Assembly: GCA_946479125.1 (NCBI GenBank) | Contig: CAMLET010000012.1 | Location: 1 to 15,696 of the forward strand | DNA from: an uncultured Flavobacteriales bacterium | Lineage (GTDB): Bacteria > Bacteroidota > Bacteroidia > Flavobacteriales > Crocinitomicaceae | Length of the DNA: 15,696 nucleotides | Reading direction: 5' to 3' | In this document: in pieces, positions 1 to 6,646 of the stretch | Numbering within the stretch: position 1 is the stretch's first letter | How the letters are laid out: each line of letters begins with the position of its first letter | The notes under the pieces: model-generated | Seen by the model: the letters and a program-made list of their open reading frames with translations, nothing else | What the model was told of the DNA's origin: nothing | Database searches by the model: none | Position numbers and translations under genes: made by a program

Positions 1-229
1 AATATTCGAACGCCATAACCGAAGTGGCAACTGAGATTCCACGTTGTTTCTCAATTTCCATGAAATCGGAAGTCGCGGATTTTTTGATCTTGTTGTTCTT
101 TACGGCACCGGCAGATTGAATTGCACCACCGAACAGAAGTAGTTTTTCTGTCAAAGTAGTTTTTCCAGCATCGGGGTGAGAAATAATCCCAAATGTTCTG
201 CGCTTTTCAATTGCTTCAATGTTGCTCAT
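1..229 (-). CDS. prfC: Peptide chain release factor 3 (RF3), N-terminal part only
   Basis: This is the first 76 codons of a GTPase that runs off the left edge of the window. RF3 removes RF1 or RF2 from the ribosome after peptide release, using GTP. The visible residues include the P-loop SHPDAGKT (about residues 17-24), followed by [11 protein letters not shown], then the segment [14 protein letters not shown], which carries the switch I region. This combination is diagnostic of RF3 and differs from EF-G and LepA. The ATG at 229 is the natural start because the family normally begins about 10 residues before [14 protein letters not shown] good promoter box lies about 20 bases upstream. The gene is divergent from the small secreted protein at 354. 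The assignment is firm; only the C-terminal part is unseen. Confidence 0.95.
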   Translation of the reverse strand, partial: MSNIEAIEKRRTFGIISHPDAGKTTLTEKLLLFGGAIQSAGAVKNNKIKKSATSDFMEIEKQRGISVATSVMAFEY

Positions 230-247
230 AGTTCGAATTTCGAAATG

Positions 248-277
248 CAAAGGTAAGGCTTTGATGGGATTGGACAA
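248..277 (-). promoter_or_regulatory. Candidate promoter for prfC
   Basis: On the minus strand a perfect Bacteroidota -7 box TACCTTTG lies at 255 down to 248. A TTG that can serve as the -33 element lies at 277-275, with a 19-base spacer. Transcription would start near 243, leaving a leader of only about 14 bases before the ATG at 229. This rests on the consensus match alone. Confidence 0.5.
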
Positions 278-353
278 GGTGATGAACATTGAATTGAGAA
301 TAATTCGACCGAAAAAAGCATAAATCGATTCGATAAAAACTGTAATTTGGACT

Positions 354-794
354 ATGCTTAAGTCACTTCAAATAATTCTTATTGTTTTCCTAATGGGAAA
401 TTCTGTCTCGTTTGCTCAGGATCTTAACAACTGGCATGGCGAATACTATTATTCCGAAACTCCCGTAAAAGCCAATGCTGGTTATAGTATGGTCATGGAG
501 TGGATTTTGTCGATCTATGAACAAGATGGACAGGAGATGGCGATGATTACGATTAACGGTCAACAAACCGAGATCAATTTTGAAGCTTTCGCTCGCGGAG
601 GTGACGAATCCATTTCAATCTATTTTAATGAAACTGTGGCAGGTTCAGTTTCCGAAGGCTTAAGTAGTGGTGATTTACTATTTACTTTGACTAAAACCGA
701 AAAGGGTATTGTTACCACTTGGTTAAAAATGGTGCCTCGATTGGTAGAAACGAAAGAAAAGGAATGTCTGAATTGTTTTGTGAAGGCAGAGTGA
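354..794 (+). CDS. Small secreted protein of unknown function
   Basis: This 146-residue protein has a clear signal peptide at residues 1-21 ([21 protein letters not shown], cleaved before Q). It therefore acts in the periplasm or outside the cell. The mature part is about 125 residues and probably a beta-rich domain, with alternating polar and hydrophobic stretches and an N-terminal NWHGEYYY segment. It ends in a CxxC pair (C138, C141). The opening WxGxYxYxE and VKANAGYSM segments resemble, from memory, a small bacterial family of the DUF5991 kind, but I would not rely on that. The ATG at 354 sits only a few bases after a TTTGG that may be part of its promoter, so the leader must be very short. 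It converges on the T9SS gene with a 2-base gap. No function can be assigned. Confidence 0.75.
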   Translation: MLKSLQIILIVFLMGNSVSFAQDLNNWHGEYYYSETPVKANAGYSMVMEWILSIYEQDGQEMAMITINGQQTEINFEAFARGGDESISIYFNETVAGSVSEGLSSGDLLFTLTKTEKGIVTTWLKMVPRLVETKEKECLNCFVKAE

Positions 795-796
795 TT

Positions 797-2290
797 TTAG
801 AATTTCACAAACTGCTTAGAAACAACAACTCCATTCTCACCAATCACTTCAACAAAATAACTTCCCTCGCTCAAGCCATTCAGTGAAACACCGTTTTGCT
901 CGTCATATGCAACTTCCATAATCAATTGCCCAAGTGTATTCATAATTTGAACAGTTTGAGGAGTAATTCCGTCAATAAATAGTTTGTTTTGTGCCGGATT
1001 CGGATAAATCGAAAAGTCAGATTCTGAAAGTTCTTCGGATGAAAGCGTTTCTGAGATGTCCAATTTTGCCAGCATGAAATCTGCGTTTGAATTGTATAAG
1101 CGTGCCGAGCCACCAATCAGCAAATGATCGTTATCAATGAATTGGAAGGTTTGCAGATAATCACTTTCCTCAGAAATATCGAGTTGGTAGGTTCCTGAAA
1201 AATTAAAAGAGGGATCAATGTCACCCTCAGCAGTCAGTCGTGTTACAGAAATTCCGTAATTGTAATCTGAAATCACCACATTTCCACCCAAAAGAATTTT
1301 GTCGTCGTCCTGAAGTAAAAGATCGCTCACAGGATAATCGTGAAGCAGTATTCCGTTGTTTCCGAAATCGGTTTCTATATTTCCGTTCTCATCCATTAAT
1401 AGTAGCAAAGGTTGAGTACTGTTTCCTGACAATAGAAGCTTTCCATCTGCTCGTTTTTTGATGATTGAAAACATCTCGTAAACCTCCGGAGTTCCTGAAT
1501 ATAAATCCAGAATAAATCGACCGTTATCGGCGAAGGAAGTCACCAAGTCACCATTTGGATCCACTTTAATGCATAACAAATTCATATTGCTAAAATCCTG
1601 AGCATCTAATCCGGCCATAATGTAATTTCCATCGTTCGTTAAAACAGTCGACCAACAATAGAATAATTCACCCATGGACGAAAGTTCCTTGATTCCATTT
1701 GTTCCGAAATTCGAATCGGGAATTCCATTAGAGTCCATTTTTAGAAGCATTGCTCCCGTATTGATGTTCCCCGAAAATACAATTGAGCCATTGTTTTGAA
1801 CAAAAATATCACTGATATCAGAATCATCCTGAGAAAGTGTGTGGACTCCGTTGGTTGCAAAAGTGGAATCCAATTCACCATTCGGTTTTAAACGAGCTAC
1901 AAAAGCACGAGTTGGTGCCGGACCGCTTTGCGTTGGACCTAAATAAACATATCCTGTAACGATTATTTTTCCATTGCTAAGCAAAACCATATTGTATGGC
2001 ATACTCGAATAATTGATCTGATGTTGAATAATTCCGTTTGATCCAAAATTGTTATCAATTACTCCGTCGGAATTGTGTTTTGTTAGTGTGAGATGGTAGG
2101 TTCCCATATTACCGGGAAGATTGTATCCTGCGCTAATAATGTCACCTGTAGGAGTGATGACCGTTTTATTGATCTCTGCTGTTCCCTGAACAATCTCAAC
2201 ACCTTCAATTCCGAAGTAATTATCTAACGAAACGGTTTGTGCAATTGCGGAACCTGAAACAAAAAGTGAAATGAATAGTGCTGTTTTCAT
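797..2290 (-). CDS. Delta-60 repeat protein with type IX secretion sorting domain
   Basis: This 497-residue exported protein starts with a signal peptide (residues 1-18, MKTALFISLFVSGSAIAQ). The body has at least six delta-60 type repeats, roughly 55 residues apart. Each carries a core like LKPNGELDSTFATNGV; they start near residues 70, 131, 182, 240, 297 and 350. The repeats are expected to form a beta-propeller-like fold. Residues about 427-497 are a type A T9SS sorting domain: FSIYPNPAQNKL, then VQIMNTLGQ, then LSEGSYFVEV and a terminal VVSKQFVKF. The protein should cross the outer membrane through the Por/T9SS machinery and be released or anchored at the surface. Its ligand is unknown. 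The start at 2290 is immediately preceded by a long inverted repeat. It lies 91 bases behind the trmH-like gene on the same strand and may or may not share that transcript. Confidence 0.9.
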   Translation of the reverse strand: MKTALFISLFVSGSAIAQTVSLDNYFGIEGVEIVQGTAEINKTVITPTGDIISAGYNLPGNMGTYHLTLTKHNSDGVIDNNFGSNGIIQHQINYSSMPYNMVLLSNGKIIVTGYVYLGPTQSGPAPTRAFVARLKPNGELDSTFATNGVHTLSQDDSDISDIFVQNNGSIVFSGNINTGAMLLKMDSNGIPDSNFGTNGIKELSSMGELFYCWSTVLTNDGNYIMAGLDAQDFSNMNLLCIKVDPNGDLVTSFADNGRFILDLYSGTPEVYEMFSIIKKRADGKLLLSGNSTQPLLLLMDENGNIETDFGNNGILLHDYPVSDLLLQDDDKILLGGNVVISDYNYGISVTRLTAEGDIDPSFNFSGTYQLDISEESDYLQTFQFIDNDHLLIGGSARLYNSNADFMLAKLDISETLSSEELSESDFSIYPNPAQNKLFIDGITPQTVQIMNTLGQLIMEVAYDEQNGVSLNGLSEGSYFVEVIGENGVVVSKQFVKF

Positions 2291-2334
2291 ACATGTAAAT
2301 TCTCAACTGTCATTATAACGTGAGAATTCATGTA
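2290..2334. repeat. Inverted repeat overlapping the start of the T9SS gene
   Basis: The left arm, TACATGTAAATTCTCA (2290-2305), and the right arm, TGAGAATTCATGTA (2321-2334), are exact inverted copies except for two extra bases (TA) in the left arm. They are separated by a 15-base loop. The dyad touches the first base of the start codon at 2290. It could be an operator, an mRNA hairpin in the 5' leader of the delta-60 gene, or a weak terminator for the upstream rim operon. There is no clear U-tract, so a terminator is the least favoured reading. Confidence 0.65.
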
Positions 2335-2351
2335 AAGGTTGGAGAAGAACA

Positions 2352-2384
2352 TCTTTTCAATTTTCAATTCTCCATTTTGAATTA
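2352..2384. repeat. AT-rich dispersed repeat, copy 1
   Basis: This CAATTTTCAATTCTCCATTTT-type stretch matches 29 of 32 positions with 12605-12636. It lies between the T9SS gene and the trmH-like gene and reaches the trmH-like stop codon. The sequence is low in complexity, so part of the match may be compositional, but the order of the TTTTCAATT, CAATT and TCCATTTT blocks is the same in both places. Confidence 0.45.
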
Positions 2385-2864
2385 CTTCCCACTATGATGT
2401 GGTGGAAGTTCTCCACCAACTTTACTCGCCCTGTCGTGACAAACAATACTTCCTGTTACAGCTACATTCAACGATGAGTTTCCGGGAAGTTTTACTACAG
2501 CATTACAACGCTGAAGGATTGGTTCCGGTAAACCTTGATCTTCAGAACCTAATAAATAGATGGCGCGTTTGGGATGTTCGAAGTCGTGAAGAAATTGAGC
2601 TTCGTCTGTCAGTTCTATTCCGACCAGCAAGCAATCGTAAGGAATGTTATTGGTCAGATCTTCTAAAGTGTCGTAATGAAAATAGGGGATACGTGCCCAG
2701 GTTCTGGTAACGTCGGAAGTCTGTTTTTTGTAACGTTTTCCTACCGTAAAAATGTATGAAGCTCCTAGTATGTAAGCACTTCGCCACAAGGTTCCAATGT
2801 TGTGATCTGTTTTTGGATTGAAAACGCCAATAGCGTAATAACCTTGTGTTCCTCCTGTTTTCAT
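2382..2864 (-). CDS. Small SPOUT (TrmH/SpoU family) RNA methyltransferase
   Basis: This 160-residue protein is predicted to transfer a methyl group from S-adenosylmethionine to the 2'-OH of a tRNA or rRNA nucleotide. All three SPOUT motifs are visible. Motif 1 is around residues 22-28 (NIGTLWR, with the conserved Asn and Arg). Motif 2 is around 103-113 (YLLGSEDQGLP). Motif 3 is around 126-140 (LPGNSSLNVAVTGSI). Motifs 2 and 3 form the trefoil knot that binds the cofactor. The length fits the stand-alone small class, like TrmL, with no N-terminal substrate-binding domain. The exact target base cannot be read from sequence. The start follows the stop of the AstE-like gene by 2 bases, so it is the last cistron of the rim operon. 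This links RNA modification to ribosomal protein modification. Confidence 0.88.
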   Translation of the reverse strand: MKTGGTQGYYAIGVFNPKTDHNIGTLWRSAYILGASYIFTVGKRYKKQTSDVTRTWARIPYFHYDTLEDLTNNIPYDCLLVGIELTDEAQFLHDFEHPKRAIYLLGSEDQGLPEPILQRCNAVVKLPGNSSLNVAVTGSIVCHDRASKVGGELPPHHSGK

Positions 2865-2866
2865 CT

Positions 2867-3817
2867 TTATTTTCCCACTTTTCCGATATGAAAAACAGCA
2901 TCTCCTTTATTGACAAGAGGAGCTTCATTCACACAAATAATATAACCAGTAGTTGGCGATTTGATTTTTTTCTCTTCATTTCCAAATGGATCACAGATTA
3001 AACCTAGGATATCTCCTTTTTCAACGGCATCACCATTTTGCACTGTAACGCGCAGAACTCCTGCATTTGCTGCTCTAAGCCATCTTGATGAGGTAATCAC
3101 AATTGGTATTCTACCATTATCTTCCAGTTTGAAAGAACGCATTCCGTAGTGATTCAAAACACGTTGAATTCCAAGTAAGCCTTCTTCAACAACCACTTCG
3201 TCAATGGAGTTGGTTTTTCCGCCTTCGAACAACAGGATTTTCTTTCCCATTTTATTCATGGCTTCACGAACCGATTTTGAGATATAGCTGGAATGTACGA
3301 TAAAAGGAGGATCGAAAACATGAGCGAGTTCAATGCTTTCAGCATCCGACAAAACACAACGAATTTGAGCGATATTCGAACGTTGGGCAGAACCCGTATG
3401 AAAATCGATGACAACATCTACTTTCGGGGCAATTTCCTTCATGAATTGGTAAGCAAACTGACTGGCAAGCGAACCATTTTTTGTTCCTGGGAAACTTCTG
3501 TTCAAATCTCTACCATCGGGCAATTCACGTTTAATATTGAGATACCCGAAAATATTGAAAACGGGTAAACAAATGATTGTTCCAGCGTTTGGTTTGTGCC
3601 ACTTTTTGCGAATAACACGACGAACAACTTCCATTCCGTTGATCTCATCACCGTGCATTCCGGCCATCAGCAACAAAACCGGACCTTCTTTCTCAGCTCT
3701 TTCAACAAAAACAGGAACCTGAATTGGAGTATGCGTGTGCAGTTTTGCTACATTCATGCTCAATTCGACGCTTTCGCCTGGACCAATTTCTCTTCCTAGT
3801 ATGCTGAATCTTGCCAT
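2867..3817 (-). CDS. Succinylglutamate desuccinylase/aspartoacylase-like zinc hydrolase
   Basis: This 316-residue protein belongs to the AstE/AspA branch of the M14 carboxypeptidase superfamily, which hydrolyses amide bonds next to acidic amino acids. The zinc ligands are visible: H55 and E58 in MAGMHGDEING, and H140 in VVIDFHTG. The substrate-binding segment DGRDLNRSFPG (101-111) and a likely catalytic glutamate E198 (LLFEGG) are also present. Residues about 240-314 form the usual C-terminal barrel-like domain (VTVQNGDAVEKGDILG, then SPTTGYIICVNEAPLVNKGDAVFHIG). No signal peptide is seen, so it is cytoplasmic. It sits 39 bases behind rimK and 2 bases before the methyltransferase gene. Arginine catabolism by the AST pathway is unlikely because no ast genes are nearby. 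The context suggests action on a RimK product, which is inference. Confidence 0.88.
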   Translation of the reverse strand: MARFSILGREIGPGESVELSMNVAKLHTHTPIQVPVFVERAEKEGPVLLLMAGMHGDEINGMEVVRRVIRKKWHKPNAGTIICLPVFNIFGYLNIKRELPDGRDLNRSFPGTKNGSLASQFAYQFMKEIAPKVDVVIDFHTGSAQRSNIAQIRCVLSDAESIELAHVFDPPFIVHSSYISKSVREAMNKMGKKILLFEGGKTNSIDEVVVEEGLLGIQRVLNHYGMRSFKLEDNGRIPIVITSSRWLRAANAGVLRVTVQNGDAVEKGDILGLICDPFGNEEKKIKSPTTGYIICVNEAPLVNKGDAVFHIGKVGK

Positions 3818-3856
3818 ATTACTTTGTAGTATTATATTCTGAGTTGACAGGAAGGA

Positions 3857-4741
3857 TTACTTCGGAATTACGTTTTTCTCGATGTAAGCAATGATCTTTC
3901 CGGCGATATCAACTCCTGTTGCACGTTCAATTCCTTCCAATCCCGGAGACGAATTCACTTCCAAAACAAGTGGTCCGCGTGACGATTGCAATAAGTCAAC
4001 ACCTGCAATCCCAAGTCCAACGGCTTCTGCGGCTTTAATAGCCGTTTTTCTTTCGTCTTCGCTAAGTTCGAGATGCATAGCAGTTCCACCACGGTGAAGA
4101 TTACTTCTGAATTCACCTTCTTTACCCTGACGTTTCATTGCTCCAACCACTTCACCATCCACAACAAATGCACGAATATCGGCACCTCCGGCTTCCTTGA
4201 TGAATTCCTGAACAATTACACGTGCTTTCAAACCATTAAAAGCTTCCAATACAGATTGAGCGGCATTCTGGTTTTCAGCCAAAACAACTCCAAGCCCTTG
4301 AGTTCCTTCCAATAACTTTAATACAACTGGTGCTCCGCCTGCAGAATCAACTACGTGTTCTACGTTTCTGGAATAATTGGTGAAAACGGTTTTAGGTAAA
4401 CCAATTCCTTCTTTAGAAAGTACCTGTAAGCAACGCAGTTTATCGCGTGAGTGAACAATTCCTCTGGAACCAACGGCAGTAAAAACGTTCATCATTTCAA
4501 ACTGACGAACAACAGCGGTTCCGTAAAAAGTAACCGAAGCTCCAATTCTCGGAATTACGGCATCAAATCCTTCCAGATAATTGTCTTTATAATAGAGTGA
4601 AGGACCTTTTTGCTCAATCTCGATATTGCAACTCAGGTGATCGATAACGTGAGCTTCGTGTCCGGCATGAACAGCAGCTTCAACCAATCGACGAGTTGAA
4701 TAAAGATTTGCATTGCGAGAAAGGATTCCAATTTTAAGCAT
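3857..4741 (-). CDS. rimK: RimK-type alpha-L-glutamate ligase, ribosomal protein S6 modification
   Basis: This 294-residue ATP-grasp ligase is very close in length and sequence to E. coli RimK (about 300 residues). RimK adds glutamate residues to the C-terminus of ribosomal protein S6. The pre-ATP-grasp domain begins [10 protein letters not shown] and contains [24 protein letters not shown]. The ATP-grasp part shows K101, K142 with the loop EGTQGLGVV (145-153), VQEFIKEA (177-184), the substrate segment [13 protein letters not shown] (207-219), and metal ligands D249, E261 and N263 in GVDLL and [13 protein letters not shown]. All key residues are present, so it should be active. It lies 15 bases after the rimB-like gene in the same operon. 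The S6 gene (rpsF) is not in the window. Other family members (LysX, CofF-type) are less similar. Confidence 0.93.
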   Translation of the reverse strand: MLKIGILSRNANLYSTRRLVEAAVHAGHEAHVIDHLSCNIEIEQKGPSLYYKDNYLEGFDAVIPRIGASVTFYGTAVVRQFEMMNVFTAVGSRGIVHSRDKLRCLQVLSKEGIGLPKTVFTNYSRNVEHVVDSAGGAPVVLKLLEGTQGLGVVLAENQNAAQSVLEAFNGLKARVIVQEFIKEAGGADIRAFVVDGEVVGAMKRQGKEGEFRSNLHRGGTAMHLELSEDERKTAIKAAEAVGLGIAGVDLLQSSRGPLVLEVNSSPGLEGIERATGVDIAGKIIAYIEKNVIPK

Positions 4742-4756
4742 TGTGTATTTCGTGTG

Positions 4757-5179
4757 TTAGTTGAATTTTTTTGAAAGGTTCACTTTCGACGTATCAATCA
4801 GGAAACGTTTATTGAGTAAACGTCGACCAAGCAGCACAGGATTCTTCAATCCAGATCTTTCAGTAAGCGAAAATACAGTTTCGTAGGGTACTCCAAACAA
4901 TTCGAGATTGCCTTTTACGAAAAAACGTTCCTGAACAACGCCGTTAGAACTTTTTACAGCTTTTTTACTGAATTCAGTGAAAAGTTCCTTTTTTCCAGTG
5001 TAACCAGGAGTTTGTTCGTCCAGAAAAACTACCTCAAGCACATCAATTTCGCCATGAATTAGGCGAACCGACGAACAATGCATACTCGAAGAATAGGCTC
5101 CGGAGTCTATTTTAACAGGAACGAGATTCAATCCAAAAGCAGGAAAGTTAACCACATCCTTACGTCCAATTATTTCCAT
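4757..5179 (-). CDS. rimB: RimB-like retropepsin-fold protein (ATP-dependent zinc protease family)
   Basis: This 140-residue protein is the small aspartic-protease-fold family that neighbours rimK in many bacteria, often annotated ATP-dependent zinc protease. The active-site-like loop is KIDSGAYSSSMHC (23-35), where D25-S26-G27 replaces the commoner DTGA. A second hallmark is the hydrophobic-Gly segment PVLLGRRLLNKRFLID (114-129). RimB of Pseudomonas has been linked to trimming or controlling RimK modification of ribosomal protein. No signal peptide is present, so it works in the cytoplasm. It is the first gene of the operon and is divergent from rplS. The start at 5179 gives MEIIGRKDVV, which is normal for the family. 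The gene name is by family and context. Confidence 0.82.
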   Translation of the reverse strand: MEIIGRKDVVNFPAFGLNLVPVKIDSGAYSSSMHCSSVRLIHGEIDVLEVVFLDEQTPGYTGKKELFTEFSKKAVKSSNGVVQERFFVKGNLELFGVPYETVFSLTERSGLKNPVLLGRRLLNKRFLIDTSKVNLSKKFN

Positions 5180-5203
5180 ATTAAAAGATACTGTGAACAG
5201 GCT

Positions 5204-5211
5204 CGAAAGTA
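5204..5211 (-). promoter_or_regulatory. Candidate -7 box for the rimB-rimK operon
   Basis: On the minus strand TACTTTCG matches the TAnnTTTG consensus at all but one base. It lies 24 bases before the rimB start. I found no convincing -33 TTTG at the right spacing, so this is only a candidate. Confidence 0.33.
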
Positions 5212-5323
5212 GAAAATATTTTTTTCTAAAACAGTAAAAAGTAAGGGAGAATCATCATTCGCCACGACACTTTTTTCTCAGGAAGAAGTATTTTTCTTTC
5301 GACTTCAAAAAAAAACTGGTACT

Positions 5324-5358
5324 TTTGATGAATATTAAAGAAAAAATATCTAATATTG
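5324..5358 (+). promoter_or_regulatory. Candidate promoter for rplS
   Basis: A TTTTG at 5323-5327 (-33) and TAATATTG at 5351-5358 (-7, one mismatch to TAnnTTTG) are 23 bases apart. The -7 box is followed by CACCC, a common start context in Bacteroidota. Transcription would begin near 5362, giving a leader of about 36 bases that contains a short CCC/GGG hairpin. An alternative box, TACTTTTG at 5320-5327, is a perfect match and could be an upstream promoter. It would give a leader of about 65 bases. Confidence 0.5.
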
Positions 5359-5397
5359 CACCCCCGAAAAGGGCTATAGAGAAGAAATTAGAGAGTC

Positions 5398-5760
5398 ATG
5401 GATATTATCAGAGAACTTCAAAAAGAACTAACAGAGGTAAAACAATTTCCAGCGTTTGGAGCAGGAGATACTGTTACTGTTTCATATAAAATTAAAGAGG
5501 GTAACAAAGAGCGTACGCAGTTATACCAAGGTGTTGTTTTGCAACGTCGTGGTTCTGGTGCTACTGAAACATTTACTGTTCGTAAAATGTCAGGGAACAT
5601 CGGTGTTGAGCGTATCTTCCCAATCTCATCTCCATTTATTGAAGATATTGTTGTAAACAAAAGAGGTGCTGTACGTCGTGCTCGTATCTTCTACTTCCGT
5701 GGTCTTACTGGTAAGGCTGCTCGTATTAAAGAGAAAAGAAGCTTCGTTCACGCTAAATAA
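5398..5760 (+). CDS. rplS: 50S ribosomal protein L19
   Basis: This 120-residue protein is full-length L19, a structural protein of the large subunit at the interface with 16S rRNA. Recognisable family segments are [19 protein letters not shown] near residues 17-35, [20 protein letters not shown] (about 44-63), [18 protein letters not shown] (69-86) and [21 protein letters not shown] (93-113). The ATG at 5398 is preceded by a weak purine stretch (AGAGAG). In many bacteria rplS follows trmD, but here it is a single-gene transcript: its own promoter region lies upstream and a strong terminator lies 20 bases after the stop. The codon choice is visibly biased, with many CGT arginine codons, as expected for a highly expressed gene. 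Confidence 0.97.
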   Translation: MDIIRELQKELTEVKQFPAFGAGDTVTVSYKIKEGNKERTQLYQGVVLQRRGSGATETFTVRKMSGNIGVERIFPISSPFIEDIVVNKRGAVRRARIFYFRGLTGKAARIKEKRSFVHAK

Positions 5761-5780
5761 GCGTAAGCCAATCATATTTG

Positions 5781-5815
5781 AATCCCGATCCGTAACTACG
5801 GCATCGGGATTTTTG
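5781..5815 (+). terminator. Rho-independent terminator of rplS
   Basis: A perfect 9-bp stem, AATCCCGAT (5781-5789) with ATCGGGATT (5803-5811), encloses a second 5-bp stem, CCGTA/TACGG (5790-5794 and 5797-5801). The structure is followed at once by a T-run (TTTTG). It is the strongest terminator in the window and insulates rplS from the lipoprotein gene. Confidence 0.9.
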
Positions 5816-5852
5816 TTTGGTATAACTTTTGCGCAATCGTGACAAAAAAATC

Positions 5853-6632
5853 ATGAAATACTACCTTCTGTTTACTGCCTTTATTCTGTTCACAGCTTGC
5901 CAGAACACGGCTCGAAAAAATAAAAAGGAAAGTAAACTTCCTACCAGATCAGATTTTTCTTCCAGTCCGGATGTGATTAAGGAATATCAGCAGAAGCATC
6001 GTCAGAATTTGAGAAGTGAAAGTACAGGCACTGTTTCGAACGGAAAGTTAGAAAACGGTCACCTCCTTCCGTTTGAAGGAAAGAACTTCAGGTATTTTGA
6101 TACAACGAGTTATTTGGCAGGACGCGCTTTTGTAAATGATAGGGTGTATAAATCATTGGTGGATTCTTATACAGAGCTCAATAAGACTTCAAGTCTTTTT
6201 TATGGATTGATGGAATGTTCCAATGAGCATGGCGGAAGATTGTATCCGCATAGGACGCATCAAAACGGATTGAGTTGTGACTTTATGTCGCCAATGCTGA
6301 AAAACGGTTCTACAACACTTGACTTGAATAGTCTGGGAGCAGATCACTATTTCATGGACTTTGATGAAAATGGTGTTTACAAGGAAAACAAGATCTATTC
6401 TATCGACTTTGATGCGATTGCACAGCATTTATTGACTTTGAATGCTTCGGCGCGTAAGAACGGACTTAAAATCGAAAAAGTAATTCTAAAAATTGAATTG
6501 AAGGATGAACTCTTTGCTTCTAAGTATGGTGCTGAATTGAGACGAACTGGTATTTATTTTGCAACTTCACTGTCGCACCTGATTAATGAACTACACGATG
6601 ATCATTATCATGTAGACTTTAAACTTCTCTGA
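5853..6632 (+). CDS. MepA-like murein endopeptidase lipoprotein (LAS metallopeptidase)
   Basis: The protein is 259 residues from the ATG at 5853. I prefer this start because it places a lipoprotein signal (MKYYLLFTAFILFTAC, lipobox Cys at 16) at the N-terminus; an in-frame TTG at 5829 would add eight charged residues. It resembles penicillin-insensitive murein endopeptidase, which cuts D-Ala to meso-DAP cross-links in peptidoglycan. The zinc and catalytic signature is intact: H133-xx-H136-xx-G-xxx-D143 (HRTHQNGLSCD), then H248, H251 and H253 (HDDHYH). The spacings equal those of E. coli MepA H110/H113/D120 and H206/H209/H211. The MepA-like N-terminal NGKLENGHLLPFEGKNF is also visible near 63-79. 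It is probably bound to the outer membrane facing peptidoglycan. The M28 peptidase gene follows by 14 bases. Confidence 0.82.
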   Translation: MKYYLLFTAFILFTACQNTARKNKKESKLPTRSDFSSSPDVIKEYQQKHRQNLRSESTGTVSNGKLENGHLLPFEGKNFRYFDTTSYLAGRAFVNDRVYKSLVDSYTELNKTSSLFYGLMECSNEHGGRLYPHRTHQNGLSCDFMSPMLKNGSTTLDLNSLGADHYFMDFDENGVYKENKIYSIDFDAIAQHLLTLNASARKNGLKIEKVILKIELKDELFASKYGAELRRTGIYFATSLSHLINELHDDHYHVDFKLL

Positions 6633-6646
6633 ATTAACTATCATCT

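Noticed and set aside
2647..2928. 93-codon open frame on the minus strand across the methyltransferase/hydrolase gene junction
   Set aside because: It overlaps two well-supported genes in another frame and shows no family features. There is also no sign of a frameshift, because both real genes have complete motifs.
2867..3817. AstE of the arginine succinyltransferase pathway
   Set aside because: No astA, astB, astC or astD is near, and the neighbours are rimK and rimB, so the pathway name was not assigned.
5829..5852. Upstream TTG start for the MepA-like lipoprotein
   Set aside because: It would place charged residues ahead of the lipoprotein signal and spoil it; the ATG at 5853 gives a standard lipobox.
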